The notes under the pieces: generated by a model
What the model saw: only the letters and a program-made list of their open reading frames with translations
Database searches by the model: none
Told to the model about the DNA's origin: nothing
Part shown: piece after piece, positions 33,796 through 41,928 of the stretch
Layout of the letters: each line of letters opens with the position of its first letter
Numbering within the stretch: the stretch's first letter is position 1
Translations under genes and position numbers: made by a program
Source of the DNA: Glycomyces tritici
GTDB taxonomy: Bacteria > Actinomycetota > Actinomycetes > Mycobacteriales > Micromonosporaceae
Direction: 5' to 3'
Length of the DNA stretch: 64,000 nucleotides
Assembly: GCF_030403505.1 (NCBI RefSeq)
Contig: NZ_JAUEMJ010000007.1
Location: 259,632-323,631, forward strand

Positions 33796-34775
33796 GACTT
33801 CTGGTAGATCCCTTGCTCTCCGAGGCGGTGCGCGACCTTGTTGGCGGCGAGGATCAGGACGAGTCCGATCGCGCCCTTGAACAGGCCGGCCGCGGTGCCG
33901 AACGAGGCCCCTTCGGTGCCGATGACGCTGCGGTAGTACACGTAGGTGTCCAGCACTTCGGTGGCCTGGTAGCCGATGGCGTTGCGCTGCAGCTGGTACT
34001 GCTCGAAGCCGACGGAGAGGATGCCGCCGATCTGGAGGATGAGCAGGAGGATGATGACGGGCCTGATCCCGGGCAGGGTGATGTGCCACATCCGCCGCCA
34101 GCGGTTGGCGCCGTCGACCGCGGCGGCCTCGTAGAGGCTCGGGTTGATGGAGGCGAGGGCCGCGAGGAAGATGATCATGCCCCAGCCGGCGTCCTTCCAC
34201 GCCCACTGCATCCACGCGAGCACCAGGAAGGTGTCCGGGTTGGAGGTGAAGGTGAGGCGGTCGCCGCCGAGGCTCATGAGCCAGTTGGAGACGAGCCCGT
34301 CGGCGCCCAGGACCTGGACGAACACGGTGACGACCAGGACCCAGGAGAAGAAGTACGGCAGGTACACGATCGACTGGAACGTGCTGCGGACCTTGGTGGA
34401 GACCACCGAGTGCATGACCAGTGCGAGCACGACCGAGAGCGGGAACAGGAACAGCAGGTGCGCGGCGGCGAACTTCAGCGTGTTCAGCAGCGCCGGAACG
34501 AAGTACGGGTCGTTGAAGAGCCGCTCGAACCACGCGAAGCCGACGAACGGGTTCTCCCAGAACGGCCGGTGGGGGCTGTAGTCCATGAACGCGATGATGT
34601 TCCAGGCCGAAGGCCAGTAGAAGAACAGCGCGAGCTGGACGAGCACCGGGAGGGCGAGCACCAGGAGGGGCCAGTCGTGCCGCAGCCGCTGGGCGGCGGA
34701 CCGCTTGCGCTTGACGATGCGCGCGTTCGGAGTCCGGGCCGTGGTCGGCGGGGCCTCGCTTTGCATAGTTGCCAT
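33792..34775 (-). CDS. CUT1 ABC transporter permease (LplB-like)
   Basis: 327 residues with a basic cytoplasmic head, six membrane segments and the loop EAAAVDGANRWRRMWHITLPGIRP. ATG 34775 is used; ATG 34766 is also in frame and neither has more than a weak GGAA. It partners the YtcP-like permease that follows with a four-base overlap. No ATPase is encoded in the operon. Confidence 0.9.
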   Translation of the reverse strand: MATMQSEAPPTTARTPNARIVKRKRSAAQRLRHDWPLLVLALPVLVQLALFFYWPSAWNIIAFMDYSPHRPFWENPFVGFAWFERLFNDPYFVPALLNTLKFAAAHLLFLFPLSVVLALVMHSVVSTKVRSTFQSIVYLPYFFSWVLVVTVFVQVLGADGLVSNWLMSLGGDRLTFTSNPDTFLVLAWMQWAWKDAGWGMIIFLAALASINPSLYEAAAVDGANRWRRMWHITLPGIRPVIILLLILQIGGILSVGFEQYQLQRNAIGYQATEVLDTYVYYRSVIGTEGASFGTAAGLFKGAIGLVLILAANKVAHRLGEQGIYQKS

Positions 34776-34852
34776 GGGAATTCCAGTCTCAAGTCCGAGG
34801 TCGGCGGGTGTGAGCGGCCGGGCCGCCCGCGCTGCGGGCGGCCCGGTGCCCG

Positions 34853-36544
34853 TCACTGCTCGTTGAGGCTCTTGTAGATGTCGGTGTAGAAGCCGCGGGC
34901 CTCTTCGCCGCCGTTCGCCATGAAGGTGGCGACGATGTCGGGGATGGTGGAGAGGTCGGCGCGGCCGTAGGCGATGTCGTTCTGCTGGTCGTTGAAGGTC
35001 TGCGAGGCCGACTTGGCCGCCGCCGGGGCCTCGATGCGCACGCCCTCGAAGATGCTCGGCACGATGAACTCCTGGCACGAGGCGTTGAACTCGAAGTGCG
35101 CCTGGACGACCTCGGGGATGCCGGTGAGGAACCGCTGGACCTTGCCGGAGTACTGCTTGAGGTTGACCGGGGCCAGGACGACCTTCTGGCCGTGCTCGGT
35201 GTGGACCGGGTTGCCGGTGGCGTCGTACTCGAAGTGCTCGCCTTCGACGCCGTACTCCAGAAGCTCGTTCTCCTTGGTGCCGAACGGTGCGGAGCACCAG
35301 TTGGCGACGTCGAGGAGCTCCTCGACCTGCTCCCTGGAGAGGTCCTTGTTCAGGAAGGTCCAGCCGTCGACGGAGGTGCCGGCCTTGAGCGTGGGCTTGC
35401 GGCCCTTCGCGCCGATCGGCGGCACGGGGGCGATCGCGCCCGTGGCGGTGCCGTCCTTGACCTTGGCCGCGTACTCGTACCAGCGGACCGGGTTCTCCTG
35501 GGAGAACAGCGTGGTCCCGGCGATCTGCATCGCCCCGTTGTCCAGCGTGCCGGTGGGCGCGTCCGGGTGGATGAGCTTCTCGTCCCACAGGGTGCGGCGG
35601 AACTCCAGCAGCTCGGTGAACTCGGGCTTCTCGCAGTCGTTGACGAGCTTGCCCTGCTCCTCGTCCCAGGACCAGCCCTCGTCGCCGACGAGGCCGAAGA
35701 GCTGCGGGAGGATCCAATCGACGGCGCCGAAGGCCCACTTGCCGTTGGCGTCGTCCGACCACTTCCGGCAGGCCTCGAGCAGCTCCTCGACCGTGGTCGG
35801 CATCGCGATGCCCGCGGCCTCCATGAGGTCGACGCGGGTGAACAGGGCGTTGCCCGGGCCGCCGCTGAAGGTGGCGGGGATGCCGTAGAGGCGCGCGGTC
35901 TCGGGGTCGCTCGCGTCCGTGGACCAGACCGACTGCGCCCAGGACTGGGTCGGCAGGCCGGCCAGGAGCGGCCAGCGCCCGGAGATGTCGCCCTTGAGGA
36001 TGTCGGTCAGGTCGTAGAAGGTGTTGACCACGGTCTCGGGGAAGTTCGTGTGGGAGCCGAGCATCCAGCTGAAGAGCAGCATGCCGTCGCCGTACTCGTT
36101 GGCGTTGAGCCACTGGACCGAGGTGTCGGCGTACGTGTTGCCGTCGGCCTGGCGCAGGTTGATGGTCGTGCCGCCCCAGGCGTCGCGCAGCGCCGCGAAG
36201 TAGGGGTCGTCGTTCGAGGGGGCCTCGCCCCAGAACGGGACGGTGATCTCGTAGGTGCCGCTGTTCGAGGGCACCTCGGTGATGGCCTCGACCGGCTCGG
36301 GGTACGAGGTGAACGCGGAGGGGTGGTTCGGCGGGTCGCCGATCAGGTCGGGCTCGGCCGGGAGCGGCCATTCCTTGTACTCGGGCAGGAAGTCGAAGCC
36401 CTCGGTCGCCTGGGTGGAGCCTTCGCCGGTCTTGATGTCGGAGCAGGCGGCGGCGAAGGGGAGTCCCGCAGCGCCGACGGCGCCGAGACCGGCGACCTTG
36501 AAGAGGGAGCGGCGCCGCATCGGTGCGGAGGAGGAGTCGGGCAT
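34853..36544 (-). CDS. LipO-type solute-binding lipoprotein
   Basis: 563 residues, similar in size and layout to the binding protein at 30-1712. Tat-type lipoprotein signal RRRSLFKVAGLGAVGAAGLPFAAAC precedes the mature domain. ATG 36544 follows GAAAGG on the minus strand with seven bases spacing; further upstream in-frame codons are unlikely. First gene of the binding protein-permease-permease operon flanked by two GH36 genes, so an alpha-galactoside is the likely ligand. Confidence 0.9.
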   Translation of the reverse strand: MPDSSSAPMRRRSLFKVAGLGAVGAAGLPFAAACSDIKTGEGSTQATEGFDFLPEYKEWPLPAEPDLIGDPPNHPSAFTSYPEPVEAITEVPSNSGTYEITVPFWGEAPSNDDPYFAALRDAWGGTTINLRQADGNTYADTSVQWLNANEYGDGMLLFSWMLGSHTNFPETVVNTFYDLTDILKGDISGRWPLLAGLPTQSWAQSVWSTDASDPETARLYGIPATFSGGPGNALFTRVDLMEAAGIAMPTTVEELLEACRKWSDDANGKWAFGAVDWILPQLFGLVGDEGWSWDEEQGKLVNDCEKPEFTELLEFRRTLWDEKLIHPDAPTGTLDNGAMQIAGTTLFSQENPVRWYEYAAKVKDGTATGAIAPVPPIGAKGRKPTLKAGTSVDGWTFLNKDLSREQVEELLDVANWCSAPFGTKENELLEYGVEGEHFEYDATGNPVHTEHGQKVVLAPVNLKQYSGKVQRFLTGIPEVVQAHFEFNASCQEFIVPSIFEGVRIEAPAAAKSASQTFNDQQNDIAYGRADLSTIPDIVATFMANGGEEARGFYTDIYKSLNEQ

Positions 36545-36776
36545 CGTAGGCCTTTCATTCGCGCTGCCATGAGGGATGAAGACAGCAAGGGATCTAAATT
36601 TGGATATGCCTTCAAACAAAAGTAAGCCAGGTGGAGCAGGTTAGGCAAGACCTCAAGCAATCTAAAGATCAGATGATTCCGTAGTCATACGGGATCGATG
36701 CGAAGCCGTTATGCGGCAAACGCTGGCATTTCTCTCCCTCGTGCTAGAAGTTCGCCACGAGTCATCGGATCATTGC
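36545..36776 (-). promoter_or_regulatory. Upstream region of the alpha-galactoside transporter operon
   Basis: A 232-base gap, markedly AT-richer than its surroundings, between GH36 copy B's stop and the binding-protein start. I see no gene, strong hairpin or exact copy of the 17-base GH36 element. It must contain the operon promoter. Confidence 0.5.
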
Positions 36777-38840
36777 TCACTGAATCGCGAAGATCCGGGC
36801 GGCCGGCCCGGCGGGCACTTCGAGCACCGGCGCGCCGTCGCCGGTGCGGATCGTCCACTGCGGCAGCGCGGCCGGGTACACCTGCGCCACGGTCCGCCCC
36901 TCCAGCTCCGGCAGCGCGATCTCGGCGGCCCCGCCCCGCGACCACACCGCCAGCAGCGACTGCGGGCCCGCGTCGAGCTGCAGCGCCACGACCTCGTCCT
37001 CCCAGCGCGGCAGCCCGAGCGGCCACGTCGGCACCGCCTCGGCGATGCGGTGGCGCCAGTCCTTGTGGAGCATGACGGCCTCGCGCACCAGCGCCGACTG
37101 CTCCGCGCTCAGCTCGTTCAGGAACCCGGACAGGTAGATCCGCCCGACGACGCCCGCCGTCATCGCGAACGCCGTCTCCTCCAGGCTCATCGACGCGGCC
37201 GGATACGCCCAGTTGCCGGCCTGCTCGGGGAGCACGCTCGCGGGGGCGGCGGCGGCGATCGGCGCATACGACCGGAACTCCTGCTGGTCGCTCGTGGACT
37301 GCAGGTGCACCACGGAGAGGAGGTTGTAGTCCATGCGCATCGCGCCCGAACCGCAGTTCTCGAACAGCAGGCCCGGGTGGCGCTCCTGCGCGTCGCGCAG
37401 CCAGTCCGTGTACGCCAGGGTGTGCCCCAGGAGCCCGGCCCCCGGACCCGCGGCGTCCACATCGGTCCCCAGCCCCGTGTTCGTGTTGTAGTCGAGCTTG
37501 AAGAACCCGATCCCGAACTCGTCCACGAGCCGGTCGACCGTCTCGTCCAGATGCGCCCGCGCCGCCGGGTGCCGCAGGTCGAGCTGGAAGTGCCCGGCCT
37601 CGCTGACGCGCTCGCCGAACCGCTGGAAGAACGCCTCGTCCGGCAGCCGCTTCGCCATCGGCGACTCGACGCCCACCGCCTCCGGCTCCAGCCACAACCC
37701 GGGCCGCATGCCGTTGGCGCGGATGGCGTCGATGACCGACAGCAGCCCGCCCGTGAACCGCTCGGGCGCCTCGAGCCACTCGCCGGCGTTGGTCCACCAG
37801 TTGCCCTCCAGGGCGGCGAACCAGCCGGCGTCGATGCAGAAGTACTCCGCGCCCGCCTCGCCCGCCGACTCGATGAGCGGCAGCAGCCGCTCCGTGGTCG
37901 GCCAGCCCATGAGCGTGTTCATGAAGTCGTTGTAGACCACCGGCAGTCGCGCGTCGACCGGGCGCACCTCACGGATCGCACGCCGGTAGCCGGTGAGGGC
38001 CGCGAAGGCCGCGTCCCTGCCGCCGTCGGCGATGCAGACGCCGGCGGGCACCGAGGTGAACGCCTCGCCCGGCGCCAGGCGCGCGGCGAACTGGTGGTGC
38101 ATGTCGGTCGCGCCGTGCACGCCCACGGTCACCGTCCCGCCGGTCAGCGCCGTCTCCCAGTGCCATCCGGCGCTGGTCTCGACCTGCCATGCCAGCGAGG
38201 GGCCGTCGGCGTTCGCCAGGACACCGGTCGGCAGGAACGTACCGCTCGACCAGCTGCCGTGGCTGGTCAGCGAGAACAGGCCGCGCGAGTACTGGCCGCC
38301 GTGGAGCTCCGGGTGGGTGTCGGGCAGCAGGTCGTGCAGCGGGCGCTGGTGCCAGCGCCCCTCGGCCAGCCACTCGCTCTCGCCCCACAGCAGTTCCTGC
38401 CCGCCCGTGTCGGGCACGGCCACGACCGCCGAGCTCACCGAGAGCAGCACGAGTTCGCGCTCGGACCCGTTGCGCACCGTGTGCCGGATCTGGAGGCCCG
38501 GTCCGGCGGCCCGGAACACGCTGGTCACCTCGAGGCCGGTCTCGTGGTCGTGCTGGGTGATCCGCAGTTCGCCGTCGAGCGATTCGCGCCCGGCGTAGCG
38601 CAGCCGCTGCCCGGCCCCCGAGTGCAGAAGGGTCTGGTTGTTGCGGGCGCGGTGCTCGCCGGGGGTGTAGACGTCCACGATCGCCCAGGGTGCAGCGGCC
38701 GAAGGCGCATCGGGTCCGGTCGCGAGGCGCACGAGCCGCACCGGGCGGTCGTCGGCGTGGTCGAAACCGAGGTGCAGGCCCGGCGCGGCCCACTCGAAGG
38801 CCGGTTGCTCGTCGGGGCGGCGCGAGGCGGTCGGAGGCAC
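36777..38840 (-). CDS. GH36 alpha-galactosidase (copy B)
   Basis: About 687 residues, paralogous to copy A along its whole length. It shares the nucleophile motif FFKLDYNTNTGLG, the acid/base region LQSTSDQQEFRSY, and RMDYNLLSV. Start: GTG 38840 with GGAG six bases upstream, the same arrangement as copy A (an in-frame GTG 38852 lacks one). The two copies differ mostly in the N-terminal beta-domain. Duplication around a single transporter operon suggests different chain-length or linkage preference. Confidence 0.92.
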   Translation of the reverse strand: MPPTASRRPDEQPAFEWAAPGLHLGFDHADDRPVRLVRLATGPDAPSAAAPWAIVDVYTPGEHRARNNQTLLHSGAGQRLRYAGRESLDGELRITQHDHETGLEVTSVFRAAGPGLQIRHTVRNGSERELVLLSVSSAVVAVPDTGGQELLWGESEWLAEGRWHQRPLHDLLPDTHPELHGGQYSRGLFSLTSHGSWSSGTFLPTGVLANADGPSLAWQVETSAGWHWETALTGGTVTVGVHGATDMHHQFAARLAPGEAFTSVPAGVCIADGGRDAAFAALTGYRRAIREVRPVDARLPVVYNDFMNTLMGWPTTERLLPLIESAGEAGAEYFCIDAGWFAALEGNWWTNAGEWLEAPERFTGGLLSVIDAIRANGMRPGLWLEPEAVGVESPMAKRLPDEAFFQRFGERVSEAGHFQLDLRHPAARAHLDETVDRLVDEFGIGFFKLDYNTNTGLGTDVDAAGPGAGLLGHTLAYTDWLRDAQERHPGLLFENCGSGAMRMDYNLLSVVHLQSTSDQQEFRSYAPIAAAAPASVLPEQAGNWAYPAASMSLEETAFAMTAGVVGRIYLSGFLNELSAEQSALVREAVMLHKDWRHRIAEAVPTWPLGLPRWEDEVVALQLDAGPQSLLAVWSRGGAAEIALPELEGRTVAQVYPAALPQWTIRTGDGAPVLEVPAGPAARIFAIQ

Positions 38841-38875
38841 TGCGGGCTCCACTCTGGATAGAGATACATGGATGC

Positions 38876-38892
38876 GTCAACGAATCAAGCTA
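38876..38892 (-). promoter_or_regulatory. 17-base element shared upstream of both GH36 genes (copy B)
   Basis: Exact GTCAACGAATCAAGCTA, as at 31734-31750 and at the same distance from the gene. Neighbouring sequence is otherwise poorly conserved between the two loci, so this core is probably functional. Confidence 0.6.
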
Positions 38893-38970
38893 TCCGGGCG
38901 CTCGGCCGTGTACAAGGGCCTGCACCGGAAAAAAGCCGATGAATCTTCCAGAAGTTGCAGACGGTAGTGG

Positions 38971-38992
38971 GATGAAATATCGCTATTTCATC
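38971..38992. promoter_or_regulatory. 22-base inverted repeat in the GH36/cellulase divergent gap
   Basis: GATGAAATA and TATTTCATC are perfect complements around TCGC, the form of a repressor operator. It lies in the gap 38853-39257 between divergent genes. The gap also holds a TTGACA hexamer (39118-39123) that could be the cellulase -35; no good -10 was found. Confidence 0.55.
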
Positions 38993-39257
38993 ATCAAACG
39001 GTCATTTCCACGGTGATGTGGTACGCGATTGCCAAGATAGATATGACCTATTCGCTCGCCCTGGCCGAGTGGCAAGGTCACGGCTTGGACAATTTAGTTT
39101 CAACGGGTGACCGAACATTGACAGCGGCCAGTGAGGTATAGCAGTCTTTCCATATCTCTCCCCGCGGTCACCCGTCCGCGGAAGAGCCGGCATCACGCCC
39201 ATCGCACCCCTCCGCGCTCGCGGACCGTCCCAGGGTGCGCCGAAAGGGGAAACTCCG

Positions 39258-40964
39258 TTGATACGCAAGGCAATGAGGCTGCTCCTGGCAGCCCCGATCG
39301 CGCTCTCCATGCTGGCCGTCCCGGCCGCATCGCAGGCGCAGGACGCTGAGCCCCAGACCGCCGAGGAGATCGTCGCGGCCATGCAGCCGGGCTGGAACCT
39401 CGGCAACTCCTTCGACGCCATGTGCTGCAGCCCCGGCGCCGACGAGACCGCCTGGGGCAACCCGCGGGTCGACGACACCTTCTTCGACGACATCGCCGCC
39501 GAGGGCTTCAACTCGGTCCGCATCCCCGTCAGCTGGGGCAACCACACCGGCCCCGCGCCCGACTACACCATCGACCCCGCCGTCATGGCCCGCGTCAAGC
39601 AGGCCGTCGACCGCGCCCTCGCCGCCGACCTCTACGTCATGATCAACACGCACCACGACTCGTGGCAGTGGATCACGAAGCTGGCCGACCCCGAGCAGCA
39701 CGACCAGGTCAAGGCCCAGTTCGACGCCACCTGGGTCCAGATCGCGGACACCTTCGAGGACTACCCGCAGGAACTGGCGTTCGAGCCCCTCAACGAGGTG
39801 GGCTTCGATGAGGCCCTGACCCCGGGGAACGATCTCGACCACGAGCTCATGGCCGAGTTGAACAGCTCGTTCCACGCGATCGTGCGCGGTTCCGGCGGTG
39901 GCAACGCCGACCGCCTCCTGGTCCTGGAGACGCTCCACACCTCGGCAGACCAGGTCCACTTGGACGCGCTCGCCGCCGAGATCGAGGCGCTGGACGACCC
40001 GATGCTGGCCGCGACCACGCACAACTACAGCTTCTGGCCCTTCAGCGTCAACGTCGCCGGGTACCCCTCGTACAACGAGGAGGTGCAGGACATGCTCGAA
40101 GCGACCTTCCAGGCCCATGTCGACACCTTCACCTCCAAGGGCATCCCGGTCATCATCGGCGAGTACAGCCTGCTCGACAACTACGACCGCAAGGTCGAGC
40201 GCGGCGAGGTCCTGAAGTTCTTCGAGCACTTCGGCTACCTGGCCCGCACCTCCGGCATCACGACCATGTGGTGGGACAACGGCACGCACTTCGACCGCTT
40301 CAAGCGCGAGTGGCGCGACCAGGAGCAGTTCGACTACATCTCCACGGCCTGGACCACCCGCTCGGGTACCGCCGCCTCGGACCTGCTGTTCGTCGACGCC
40401 TCGGACAAGATCACCGACAAGTCGATCACCTTGAACCTCAACGGTCTTGAGTTCGACAGGGTGAAGTTCGGGACCACTACGTTGAAAGCCGGCAAGGACT
40501 ACTCGCTGAGCGGCACGACCTTGACGATCAAGGCGAAGGTCCTGAAGCGCATCCTCGGCGACCGCGAGGTCGGCTCCAGCGCGCAGCTGAAGATCTTCTT
40601 CTCCGAAGGCATGCCCTGGAAGCTCAACGTCATCAACTCCGAGGACCCCTCGGTCGAGGACGCCACGGGCACCAACGCGTCGTTGACGATCCCCACGGCG
40701 TTCAACGGCGACCAGATGTCCACCATGGAGTCCGTCTACGCGGACGGCAGCGGGGCCGGCTACCACAACTGGGCCACGTTCCCGGAATTCTGGGACGACT
40801 TCAGGCCCGACTACGAGAACGGGACCATCCTGCTGACCAAGCGGTACCTGGACAGCCTCAAGGACGGCGAGCAGGTCTTCCTGACCCTCCACTTCTGGAG
40901 CGGCCAGACGATCGAGTACACCGTGGTCCGCAACGGCGAGACCGTCACCGGCGCGGTCGCTTAG
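39258..40964 (+). CDS. Secreted GH5 endoglucanase with CBM_X2-type domain
   Basis: 568 residues. A cleavable signal ends near ASQAQ. The GH5 barrel (about 35-350) has GWNLGNSFDA, acid/base Glu180 in FEPLNEVGF and nucleophile Glu302 in IIGEYSLLD. After residue about 375 comes an Ig-like segment (DKITDKSITLNLNGLEFDRVKFG, TTLTIKAKVLKRIL) that matches the CBM_X2 module of cellulases. TTG 39258 is used: it follows GAAAGGGGAA (39242-39251); ATG 39273 is the alternative but would shorten the signal's basic head. Probably cleaves beta-1,4-glucan outside the cell. Confidence 0.9.
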   Translation: MIRKAMRLLLAAPIALSMLAVPAASQAQDAEPQTAEEIVAAMQPGWNLGNSFDAMCCSPGADETAWGNPRVDDTFFDDIAAEGFNSVRIPVSWGNHTGPAPDYTIDPAVMARVKQAVDRALAADLYVMINTHHDSWQWITKLADPEQHDQVKAQFDATWVQIADTFEDYPQELAFEPLNEVGFDEALTPGNDLDHELMAELNSSFHAIVRGSGGGNADRLLVLETLHTSADQVHLDALAAEIEALDDPMLAATTHNYSFWPFSVNVAGYPSYNEEVQDMLEATFQAHVDTFTSKGIPVIIGEYSLLDNYDRKVERGEVLKFFEHFGYLARTSGITTMWWDNGTHFDRFKREWRDQEQFDYISTAWTTRSGTAASDLLFVDASDKITDKSITLNLNGLEFDRVKFGTTTLKAGKDYSLSGTTLTIKAKVLKRILGDREVGSSAQLKIFFSEGMPWKLNVINSEDPSVEDATGTNASLTIPTAFNGDQMSTMESVYADGSGAGYHNWATFPEFWDDFRPDYENGTILLTKRYLDSLKDGEQVFLTLHFWSGQTIEYTVVRNGETVTGAVA

Positions 40965-40986
40965 CAACCGCACCTCGTAATGCCAA

Positions 40987-41015
40987 GGGGCGCAGTCCTT
41001 CACGGACTGCGCCCC
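40987..41015. terminator. Bidirectional terminator hairpin
   Basis: Perfect 12-base stem GGGGCGCAGTCC/GGACTGCGCCCC with a TTCAC loop, between the convergent cellulase gene and the hypothetical gene at 41025. Confidence 0.85.
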
Positions 41016-41024
41016 GCTTCGCGT

Positions 41025-41717
41025 TCAGGCCTTCGGCTCCCAGGGCACGGCGGCGCTGAAACACGTGCCGAGGAGGCGGGAGAGGTTCCAGTAGTCGTCG
41101 TCCACGGGCTCGTGCTCGCCCAGGAGCATGCGGGCCGCCGGGAACGGGCGCCCGGCCCGCAGCTGCGCGATCTCGATGAGGTCGGCGCGCTCGGCATCCG
41201 GGTCGCGGACCTCCTCCATGCCGGTCAGTGCGCGGCGGACCGCCGGCTGGAAGGTGCCCTCCTCCCACAGGCCTTCGATCTCATCGAGCTCGATCGTGAT
41301 GAACCGGCCCGGCGCGGTCGCCACGGCCTGCCTAAGCATCGCGGCGTGGTCGTCAAGGGGCCCTTCGGCGGCGAAGAGCCGGTTCAGCGCGGGCAGGGCG
41401 GCGTCGAGCTGGGTGAGCGCGCGGTCCTTGGCGACCAGTGGCGCGACGGCCTCGACCACGTCGCCCTCCTTGCCGCCCGGCACTTCGACGAAGTCGCCGG
41501 TCTTCGGGTCCCACTCGGCGACGTAGGCGTCCGGGTCGGCCTCGATCACGATGGTCTGCGTCCTGATGTCCGCCGGGCGGAAGAGGGCGAGCCACAGCAG
41601 CGGCACGCAGCGGGCGTCGTAGGCGACGACGCCGGTATCGGGTGCGAAGCCCGCCACCGTGGTCGAGGGGTACAGGGAGTCCCGGTCGGCGGTGCAGAGG
41701 TACGAGGAGTTCGGCAT
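41025..41717 (-). CDS. Hypothetical protein
   Basis: 230 residues, no signal peptide or membrane segment, acidic. It opens with PNSSYLCTADRDSLYPS and contains CVPLLWLALFRPADI. I do not recognise the family. Codon use is normal for the window, and the frame is closed by a terminator on the 3' side. A GAGCGCTC palindrome lies 33 bases upstream of the start. Context gives no functional clue. Confidence 0.7.
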   Translation of the reverse strand: MPNSSYLCTADRDSLYPSTTVAGFAPDTGVVAYDARCVPLLWLALFRPADIRTQTIVIEADPDAYVAEWDPKTGDFVEVPGGKEGDVVEAVAPLVAKDRALTQLDAALPALNRLFAAEGPLDDHAAMLRQAVATAPGRFITIELDEIEGLWEEGTFQPAVRRALTGMEEVRDPDAERADLIEIAQLRAGRPFPAARMLLGEHEPVDDDYWNLSRLLGTCFSAAVPWEPKA

Positions 41718-41749
41718 GGCCGGAGCCTATCCGGCACCTCCGACACGGC

Positions 41750-41757
41750 GAGCGCTC
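41750..41757. promoter_or_regulatory. CebR-like GAGCGCTC palindrome
   Basis: GAGCGCTC with flanks matching 10 of the 12 central positions of the cellulose-utilisation box GGGAGCGCTCCC. It lies between the hypothetical gene and the GH39-like gene. Match is partial, so only a candidate. Confidence 0.35.
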
Positions 41758-41798
41758 CGGGTTGACCGGATATCGACAACTGTCTATGGTGGGGAGAA

Positions 41799-41830
41799 CG
41801 AAACATTCGTCCTCAATGTCGAACGTTTCG
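41799..41830. promoter_or_regulatory. Two CGAA-N3-TTCG sites upstream of the GH39-like gene
   Basis: CGAAACATTCG (41799-41809) and CGAACGTTTCG (41820-41830), 21 bases apart, two helical turns. Similar sites occur at 44903-44913 and 47977-47989, each before another wall-degradation gene. CGAA/TTCG repeats are typical operators of actinomycete LacI-family regulators of xylan and related systems. Confidence 0.55.
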
Positions 41831-41928
41831 AGACATGCGGTGTGCGCCGACCCCGGCGCCTCCCGCAGCCGCGGCGCATCCCGGCCCCGGCCCCCCGACC
41901 CGTCAGAAAACCCGAACCTGGAGTTCGC

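Noticed and set aside
41750..41757. True CebR box controlling the cellulase region
   Set aside because: Core GAGCGCTC fits but flanks do not reach the full 14-base consensus, and no CebR gene is adjacent; kept only as a weak candidate.
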